This document shows positions 56,617 to 64,000 of a stretch of 64,000 nucleotides of DNA, one piece after another. Made by a program: the position numbers and the translations under genes. The notes under the pieces are model-generated. The model had not been told where the DNA came from and searched no databases. It saw nothing but the letters and a program-made list of their open reading frames with translations. Each line of letters begins with the position of its first letter. Within the stretch, counting starts at the first letter, position 1. This stretch comes from Przewalskia tangutica (Eukaryota; Streptophyta; Magnoliopsida; Solanales; Solanaceae): positions 66,555,794 to 66,619,793 of the forward strand of contig CM056733.1 in assembly GCA_029844215.1 (NCBI GenBank). Direction: 5' to 3'.

Positions 56617-57173
56617 ATGTCGACGAAAGACTTAGAACCATATAAGTATCGATTAAACACATAAAGTTCAAGAATTTCTAACCTTTTTGTACGCGATTAG
56701 TAGGTTGGATTCGCCTGAATGTTAAGACGGAAGTTGATGAAATTTAGAACCTTGACAGCTTCGATTTTCGCTTTTGGGGAAGAAAAGCTCGCTGTACTGG
56801 AAGATTACTGATTGAATTCGAGGACAAAGCTTGAAATATTGATGTTGGAAGATGGAAATCGGTGTTGCTGTTGCTGGAGAATGAAGAAAGCTGAAGATGC
56901 GTTTTTAGGGCACAAAATTGAAGAAGAAAACGTTAGGTGGGTTCCTTTTAATTTGCAGCGAATTGGATTTTTTTTAGAACGGGTCGGGTAATTGTCGGGT
57001 CATCCAGGTGGCGCACAGGTGGCGTCCACGTGGATTCCACCTGTGCATCGCAGTTAAAGGTGAGCAAATGGTGGAAGTTTATTAACAGAAGGGGTATATT
57101 TGTCCCCCATCTTTGACGGAGGGCAAATATGCCCCTTTTCTCAAAGTTGGAGGGCAAATATGCCCCTTTTCCC
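56617..57173. repeat. right terminal inverted repeat of the MULE
   Basis: Reverse complement of 50154-50716; ends ATGCCCCTTTTCCC followed by the 9-bp duplication. Confidence 0.9.
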
Positions 57174-57198
57174 TTAATTATTTATTTATATAATTAAA

Positions 57199-60100
57199 AT
57201 GGAAGAAATTAGACGTATGATTAAGGGTAATGGTAAGAGTACTTCTTCTAGTATGGGTAACAAGAGCAAACTTTTTCTAGTCATCTTATTCCTAGTCGAG
57301 ATAATTTGATTGATTACACTCATATAGATGAAACTGATTTTTAATGATATATCATTAGATGATGAGATATATTCTGCAACTGAACCAGATTTTAATTTAG
57401 ACGACAATCTAGATGACACACCTACTAGTGCACCTCAACCTCAGGCTCAGACTGAGTCTCAGCCTGAAACTGCAACTGCAATGCCTTCTATTCCCCATAG
57501 TATGAGACGAGGCCCCACACAACGGTCATTAAAATCACTTGTATGGTTATTTATATATAAGGACAAAGAGAATCAAGTAGTTGGATGTAAAATTTGTAAA
57601 ACTGTTTATCAATTTAAAATCGGAAAAGGTCAGGGTGGGACGGGAGATATATTAAGACATGTACAAGGCTTTCACAAAGCTAAGTGGGATGAATACGAGG
57701 CTACAAATTCCGGTGCGTCAATGCACTCTGAGTCGGGATAAGGTTCACATAGTGTCCCGGACCAAGTACAGAGTCAAATTAACTCGACGACGGGGGAATT
57801 GTAGGTCCTAAATACGATAAACACGGAGATATGCAATCAATAGCAAAATTAGTTGCGATGGAGTGTTTGCCTTTTGCATTTCCTTCATCTCCTGGTTTTA
57901 TTCATTACGTAAGAAATATGTATAATCCTGTTTTTAACAGTTTTTCTAGATGAACTGTTATGGGAGACATTTTTAAATTTACACATGAATATCAACAATA
58001 TTTACGTTATGCATTATATCATTTTCCTGGAAAAACATCTATCATTTCTGATATAAGTCGTAGTACTACTGGCAATGATTATTTAACTGTAACATGTCAT
58101 TGGATAGACCATAATTGGTCTATGCAAAAACATATTTTAACATATAGATATATTGATGATAGGCACACTGAAACTTTTATTGCATAAAATATTCATGAAG
58201 TTTGCGATTATTATGGTATAACTGACAAAATTATGATTGTTACATTAGATAATGTTTCTTCTAATAATTATGTTGTGAGACTTTTAAAAATCTATTAGCT
58301 CCATCTTTTCCTAATCATTTTCATATAAAATGTGTGTGTCATATTTATAACTTAGTTGTAAAGGATTGTCTATCACTTTTTGAAGACATTCTTAATAAAG
58401 TACAATTTTCTATAAACATAATTTTTAGAAGTAATAAAATACAAAGAAAAAAATATAAAAAACTTGTCACGATTGTGGATTACCTTTTAGAAAATCCTGA
58501 AGAAGTAACGACTATGTGAAATTCTCTATATGAACAACTATTTGTTGCTTACGATTATAGAAGACCTATAATTTTATTTTAACGCCCATAATCGAAATTC
58601 AATTGATATGCTTGTAGATAATGATTGGGAAAAAAATTCAGAACTTAATGGATTTTTAGAGAAATATTTTCAAGAAACTAAAATTTTTTATGGTATATAT
58701 TATCATACTATTTCAATTATGTTATTTTATGTAGCTCTAATATTTTTGTTACTTAGTGAATATATGAAAAACTCATTTTATAAGGCACCTATTAAAAATG
58801 TTTATCAAATTAAAAAAATATGTTTTTCCTATTCCCACTATTTATATTATTGGTGTTGTATTAAATCCGACTATTAAAATAGACAGTTGTAAAACACTTA
58901 TTGAAATAATTTATCACTGTATAGCAGCACTTCCACCTCCAAAAATCTCAAATGAACAACCTCCTAAGGAACCAAATAAAGAATAAGTTTTGTCTAGCAT
59001 ACACGACGAATGCAAAAAAGTATATATGAATTACCAACAAGAAAGTGCTAGCAACCAACCGACTTCTATACCTTCTCCTCCTTCTTCTTCTTCTTCTTCT
59101 GCTTCTTCTTCTTCTCCTTCTTCTCCTTCTTCTCCTTCTCCTTCTTCTCCTTCTTCTCCTGCTTCTTCTCCTTCTCCTTCTCCTTCTCCTTCTTCTCCTT
59201 CTCCTTCTTCTTCTCCTTCTTCTCCTCCTTCTTCTTCTCCTTCTTCTTCTCCTCCTTCTTCTTCTTCTTCTTCTTCTTCTTCTTCTTCTTCTTCTTCTTC
59301 TTCTTCTTCTATACCTCCTCCTCCTCCTCCTCCTCCTCCTCCTCCTTCTTCTTCTCATTTTCCTCCTTCTTCTCCTTCTCCTTCTCCTTCTCCTTCTTCT
59401 TCTTCTTCTTCTTCTTCTTCTTCTTCTTCTTCTTCTTCTTCTTCTTCTTCTCCTCCTCCTCCTCCTCCTCCTCTTCTCATTCTCTTCCTCCTTCTCCTCA
59501 TTCTCCTGCTCCTTCTCCTTCTCCTTCTCCTTCTCTTTCTTCTTCTTCAGTACAACCTTATAAAAGACATGTTGTTTTTGCAACTAGTATTGAAAGTTTT
59601 AGAAATAGAATGTTTAGTGATTTCACTGTTAATCAAGTTAGCGAGTTTGATATTTTTGTTTTGTAGGGTGTTATATCGTACCAAACAGTTCTCAATGAAG
59701 AAGAACGTGAAGACTTGCTCGCTAACTTGATTAACAGTGAAATCACTAAACATTCTATTTCTAAAACTTTCAATACTAGTTGCAAAAACAACATGTCTTT
59801 TATAAGGTTGTACTGAAGAAGAAGAAGAAAGAGAAGGAGAAGGAGAAGGAGCAGGAGAATGAGGAGAAGGAGGAAGAGAATGAGAAGAGGAGGAGGAGGA
59901 GAAGAAGAAGAAGAAGAAGAAGAAGAAGAAGAAGAAGAAGAAGAAGAAGAAGAAGAAGAAGGAGAAGGAGAAGGAGAAGAAGGAGGAAAATGAGAAGAAG
60001 AAGGAGGAGGAGGAGGAGGAGGTATAGAAGAAGAAGAAGAAGGAGAAGAAGGAGAAGAAGAAGAAGAAGGAGAAGAAGAAGAAGAAGGAGAAGAAGAAGA

Positions 60101-60787
60101 AGAAAAAGAAGGAGAAGAAGAAGAAGAAGAAGAAGGAGAAGAAGAAGAAGAAGAAGAAGGAGAAGGTATAGAAGTCGGTTGGTTGCTAGCACTTTCTTCT
60201 TCTTCTTCTATACCTATACCTCCTCCTCCTCCTCCTTCTTCTTCTCATTTTCCTCCTTCTCCTTCTCCTTCTCCTTCTTCTTCTTCTTCTTCTTCTTCTT
60301 CTTCTCCTCTTCTCCTCATTCTCTTCCTCCTTCTCCTCATTCTCCTGCTCCTTCTCCTTCTCCTTCTCTTTCTCTTTCTTCTTCTTCAGTACAACCTTAT
60401 AAAAGACATGTTGTTTTTGCAACTAGTATTGAAAGTTTTAGAAATAGAATGTTTAGTGATTTCACTGTTAATCAAGTTAGCGAGTTTGATATTTTTGTTT
60501 TGTAGGGTGTTATATCGTACCAAACAGTTCTCAATGAAGAAGAACGTGAAGACTTGCTTAAATACTGGAGGGAAAATGAGAAAACATTTTCGATACTAGC
60601 AAAGATGGCCCGAGATGTGTTGAACATTCAAGCGCCATCAACAACGTTTGAAAGCGCTTTTTCTGCCGGAAGATTTCAAATAGGAGATCACATACACTCT
60701 ATTAGCGGGATACATAACGGAAACGATGAACGAAAAATAGGCATTTTCGTTAAAAGGTTGTTTCTCGCAACAACAAAAAACTATTAA
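57199..60787 (+). pseudogene. hAT-family transposase with BED zinc finger, degenerate
   Basis: ATG at 57199 (MEEIRRMIKGNGKS), followed by frame damage. 57328-57741 contains the BED finger (VWLFIYKDKENQVVGCKICKTVYQFKIGKGQGGTGDILRHVQGFH) and a stop TAA where QGSHS should continue. 57960-58187 and 58334-58519 hold catalytic-region pieces (DYLTVTCHWIDHNWSMQKHIL, CHIYNLVVKDCL). 58608-58986 holds the next region in shifted frames. A serine/proline-codon microsatellite follows (59062-60395). The C-terminal dimerisation domain appears at 60500-60787 (LKYWRENEKTFSILAKMARDVLNIQAPSTTFESAFSAGRF). Many stops, non-functional. The MULE sits 16 bp upstream of the ATG. Confidence 0.85.
59041..60550. repeat. 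forward-inverted-forward CTT/GAA microsatellite block
   Basis: Copy 1 (forward) about 59041-59719: GAAAGTGCTAGCAACC, CTT/CTC tract, TACAACCTTATAAAAGACAT, ..., GAAGACTTGCT. Copy 2 (inverted) about 59720-60195: CTCGCTAACTTGATT ... GAA/GAG tract ... GGTTGGTTGCTAGCACTTTC. Copy 3 (forward) about 60195-60550: CTTCTTCTATACC ... GAAGACTTGCTTAAATACTGG. Unique flanks in all three copies agree, with different tract lengths. Only copy 3 joins the downstream hAT sequence. The long serine or arginine runs predicted here are not a separate gene. Confidence 0.92.
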
Positions 60788-61602
60788 GGTCTGACATTGT
60801 CAATTTTTTTTAAAAAGTTTTCTCTCGCAAAAAGCCATATATAAAAGGTTGTCTCTGACAAATTATCCAAAAAAAATATTAAAATTTTGAATCAAAAGAT
60901 ATAATAAATAAAGTAAACCAATTATTAAGATAAGTACGGAAATTAAAGCTTATACAAATATAGATACATCCAATACGTCGAAATTCATTGCCGATGAATA
61001 AAGAAAAATGTTTCAACATAAAAAAACAACAAAAACTAGAGCAAACATATAATAAAGGATTCAAAATTCTAACCAAGCATCACCCATTGATTCTATATCT
61101 GAATCATTTATATAATAACACTTTTTATTCCACTTTACGTCATTCTTTTTCTATAATCTATTTTTAAGAAAATTGTTTATATTTGTTAATTTTAAACTTT
61201 ACACTTAAACCCTGTATGACATACTTTTATATTTATAAAAATATCATCTGATGCTATAACTCATGTTTAAATAGTTATATAATGTCACATAAAGTGAAAC
61301 GATTGGAATATCTTTTTCTTTTTTTTGTGTAGAGGAAATGTTCAAAAATAATTTCCAATAAGAACTAAAGGACGAGTATGAATATCAAATTTTAAGTTGG
61401 AATTGTTGTGCATATCAAATCAAGTTTAAACCACAAATATAAGTAAGTTACTTATTGATTATCATTCTATAAAATATGAGAGAGATAGCAGTTAGCCGTT
61501 AAATTTCATCTATATCATGACCAACATGAAGTCATTTTTTTTAAAATCAAATTAAAATCTAAAAGGGGGTCAAATAAAAGTCATGGAACATGTGCAATAA
61601 TT
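60788..61602. other. AT-rich intergenic DNA
   Basis: Downstream of the hAT coding end. Short AAAAGGTTGT(C/T)TCTC(G)CA words repeat at 60755-60860; otherwise no gene, terminal repeat or RNA was recognised. Confidence 0.5.
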
Positions 61603-61885
61603 TGTTGGAAATATTTATTAAACGTAAAATAAAATTAATCCTATTATGAATCGAACAATTGGGGCCCCGCACGTCGGAAACATGGTTTCCACACACGTGC
61701 ACATAAAGTGTCAAGGATCATAATTTTCTTAAATGGAAGAGATATTGATACGTATACAAAATGTTTGAGACGTAAGAGAATAGACGGTTATTGGCCAAAT
61801 GACAAATGATTTTACGTTGGTAAATAGAAGGAAGAAATGTGTAAGAGATGAAACGAATCAGAATTCGCCACGGAAAACTGAAGAG

Positions 61886-61994
61886 GCACCGCGGTGCTTC
61901 AAGGACAGGACCGCGGTGCCTCCGCCACCTGGGACCGCGGTGCAAATTTAGTTTTCGTTTCCAGTGTCTTACTGGAATTTAGGCACCGCGGTGC
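61886..61994. promoter_or_regulatory. four-copy GCACCGCGGTGC palindrome array in copia D U3
   Basis: GCACCGCGGTGC at 61886-61897 and 61983-61994, ACCGCGGTGC at 61910-61919 and 61934-61943. All lie 190-300 bp upstream of the TATA-like CTATAAATT at about 62182-62190. Confidence 0.6.
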
Positions 61995-62523
61995 TTCGAC
62001 GTTTTTCAGTAACGTTGGAGGCGAATTAAGGTTGATTCTTGAGCTGACTTTGGAGCAATTAATCTCCATTATTTGGCTATTGATTTCAGCCATTACTAGG
62101 CTGAATTAACCTCAATATCAATAGTCATTATTTGACATTGATGGCCATTCATTTGGAGAATTGAGAAGACCAAATCATCTACCTATAAATTGATGCCTTT
62201 GGCACAATTGCAATACACATTCACTAAGCAATTCTCTAAAATTGTCTTCCTCTCTTGCAATCACAAAACACTCAAAGATCTTTCTTCCTAAGCAAATACT
62301 TGAGTTTCCTTTGCTCATTTGTTTGATTGTTGTTTTATCTTGGAAGATAAGTTGTCATTACAACCGTTGAAAGGATATACGGGGCAATATTATCTTAAGG
62401 ATAGATCAAGAATTGGTCGACTCAACAAGCCTTCTTATTTGATCATTTTCAGATTTATAATTTGTTGTTGTTGTTATATTCTCATTTCCTTTATTTCTAC
62501 ACATTTGTTATTTCAACAACAAC

Positions 62524-64000
62524 ATGACTGGACATGATCAATTCAACCAACTCAACGCTGAAAATTTCATCGATGCTCAAGGCAATCCCATTGCCTTCAA
62601 TCCCACTGCTAAAGGCACTACCGTTGCCTTCAACTCCACTGTTTTTGGCACTCCTAGTGTCACCACTGATCCTGGAATTCCTAATGCCTTCCAAACCACA
62701 GTTTTTTGCACTTCTAGTGCTACCACTGTTTTTGGCACTTCAAGTGCCTCCACTGCTTTTGGCACAACCTTTTCAATACTGGTTTTGGTACAACCAATGC
62801 CTCCACTGCTACTCTAGGTACTTACAGTGCTTATGGTCCTGCCCAAGGCATCAACGGTGCCTATGATTCTGCCCAAGGCATCACCAACGCCTATGCTCCT
62901 ATTGGAGGCTTTCCTAGCGCCTTTGCAACTGCTCAAGGGGGTGTCACTTCCCCTACACCTGCTGGTTTTCACCATGAACATCCTGAAAAGTTCATGGGTG
63001 CTCACTTCAAACGATGGCAGCAAAATATATTGTTTTTCCTGACGGTTATGGGAATGTCACGTTTCCTAACCGAAGATCCTCCGCTAGTTGGGGAAGACGT
63101 GGACCCTCAACCAAATGATTTGGTGGGAGGGGGCCAAGGTAACCATGTCGCTGACGACATGAGGATGGTTCGTGAAGCATGGAAACATAGTGATTTCATA
63201 TGTAGGAACTATATTCTAAAAAGTTTGTCTGATCCACTATACATGGTATATTGCACCGTTGAAACTGCTAAACAATTATGGGACAAACTTCAGAAAAAAT
63301 ACAACACCCAAGATGCGGATAGTAAAAAGTTCATCATTGGGAAGTTTCTGAAATTTCAAATGGTGGACAACAAAAGTGTGACATCCCAAGTCCAGGAATT
63401 TCAAATGATTCTACATCACCTGGATATGGAAGGATTAAAGCCCAATGAACAATTCTTGGTTAGGGCGTTGATCGAGAAGCTGCCTTCCTCGTGGACTGAG
63501 TTTATGAACTATCTAAAACTCAAAACGAATGAGATGACCTTAGATGAACTTATTGTCAAACTCCAGATTCAGGAATACAATAAGAAGATCATGCCAAAGG
63601 GAAAACAACCCGTTGAGACTAAGGCGAACCTGACGGAAGTCAAAGGGAACTCAAGCAAGAAACGGAAGTTCCAGAAGGACAGTAAGCCCCAAACAACTCA
63701 AAAGTTTAAGGGAAATTGTAACCACTGTGGTATAGTTGGTCACATGGCCAAAGACTGCCGCAAACGTGAGAATAAGGCCAAAGGCAAAGCCAAGGCGAAT
63801 ATTACCGAAGACACACTCGTCAACGATATGATCGAGGAGTTCTCAGCGGTGGTTCTTGAAGCTAACCTTGTTGATAATCCGGTGCAATGGTGGCTAGACA
63901 CGGGTGCTACCCGTCACATATGTTCCAATAAAGAAGCCTTCTCCACTTATACACCAGTCTCAGACAAGAAGTTGTTCATGGGTAATAATTCTTCTTCAGA
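62524..64000 (+). pseudogene. copia D gag and protease start (one frameshift), partial
   Basis: The ATG at 62524 opens a 97-codon frame (MTGHDQFNQLNAENF) rich in G-T-x-S-A repeats, ending at TAG 62815-62817. The same repeat style continues in another frame from about 62775 (NTGFGTTNASTATLGTYSAYG), so a single-base deletion near 62774 explains the break. That frame is open to the window end. It has FMGAHFKRWQQNILFFLTVMG, LWDKLQKKYNT, ALIEKLPSSWTEFMNYL, CCHC knuckle CNHCGIVGHMAKDC, a lysine-rich stretch, and an intact protease motif WWLDTGATRHICS. Apart from the one indel everything seen is intact, so this is the youngest autonomous-type element here. The indel may also be a sequencing error. 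Confidence 0.88.

Larger units (their letters stand above)
50154..57173 (-). mobile_element. Mutator-like element (MULE), 7020 bp, with two gene remnants
   Basis: Perfect 9-bp duplications TTAATTATT at 50145-50153 and 57174-57182. Terminal inverted repeats of about 560 bp (50154-50716 and 56617-57173) begin GGGAAAAGGGGCATATTTGC. It carries a MuDR-type transposase on the minus strand (56336-53278) and a GRF zinc-finger gene on the plus strand (51623-52065). A copia fragment and duplicated filler DNA lie between them. Inserted in the leader of a hAT element. Confidence 0.95.
61603..64000 (+). mobile_element. Ty1-copia element (copia D), 5' part, runs off the window
   Basis: TGTTGGAAATAT at 61603 is a plausible LTR start. 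A promoter-like region with palindromes and TATA, a leader, and then gag/protease coding follow. The gag sequence is clearly related to copia C and B. The LTR end is not certain: no Met-type PBS is seen, and the ATCTTAAGGA word at about 62390, shared with the PBS position of copia C, may mark it. The rest of pol lies beyond 64000. Confidence 0.75.

Noticed and set aside
58948..60422. Large poly-Ser, poly-Leu or poly-Arg proteins over the CTT/GAA tract
   Set aside because: Artefacts of a triplet microsatellite open in several frames on both strands. Only the hAT frame has a coding history, and it is broken.

Overview
This is plant nuclear DNA, almost certainly from a member of the Solanaceae. 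The reasons are a complete spliced gene whose product matches tomato Tm-1 (the inhibitor of tobamovirus replication) along its whole length, Ogre/TAT-type retrotransposon LTRs (TGTTGACACCC...GGGGCGCGACA), a Solanaceae-type SINE, and many nested plant Ty1-copia, MULE and hAT elements. Species cannot be fixed from the sequence. I found no bacterial, organellar or tRNA/rRNA genes.

Layout. 1-3294: decayed PWWP-type gene fragment, one LTR with a minus-strand primer-binding site, a fold-back MITE, then unassigned AT-rich DNA. 3295-28050: a minus-strand Ty1-copia element (about 5.9 kb of its own sequence) blown up to 24.8 kb by a 15.8 kb LARD-like Ogre/TAT derivative (4194-20011, TSD TAGCC), which itself holds a 3.66 kb solo LTR (8115-11776, TSD TGCTT), and by a second solo LTR (21759-24744). 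28905-44578: the Tm-1-like gene on the minus strand, nine exons, 754 codons, all junctions GT-AG and in frame. Its last intron has grown to 8.3 kb through a 6.7 kb copia element (29176-35873, TSD AAATC) and a TRIM; intron 2 holds a 957 bp copia deletion derivative (TSD ATAAT); intron 1 holds a Stowaway-type MITE. 44579-49124: promoter side, with an AT-rich palindrome, a MITE split by a TAT solo LTR (45586-48718, TSD ATGCA) that carries a SINE (47182-47393, 12 bp TSD), and a broken second copy of Tm-1 exon 1. 49125-60787: a degenerate hAT element split by a 7.0 kb MULE (50154-57173, perfect 9 bp TSD) that encodes a MuDR-type transposase and a GRF zinc-finger protein, both interrupted by TGA codons. 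The hAT coding region contains a CTT/GAA microsatellite in a forward-inverted-forward arrangement that may be biological or an assembly artefact. 61603-64000: the 5' end of a younger Ty1-copia element, with gag and the start of protease running off the window.

The only gene here that looks intact and host-functional is the Tm-1-like gene. Everything else is transposon sequence in various states of decay, and the target-site duplications give a clear insertion order. I do not see a new multi-gene system. The most unusual signals are structural: hairpin arrays in a LARD internal region and a copia leader, GC-palindrome arrays upstream of the TATA boxes of two copia families, the GRF-carrying MULE, and the fold-back microsatellite.
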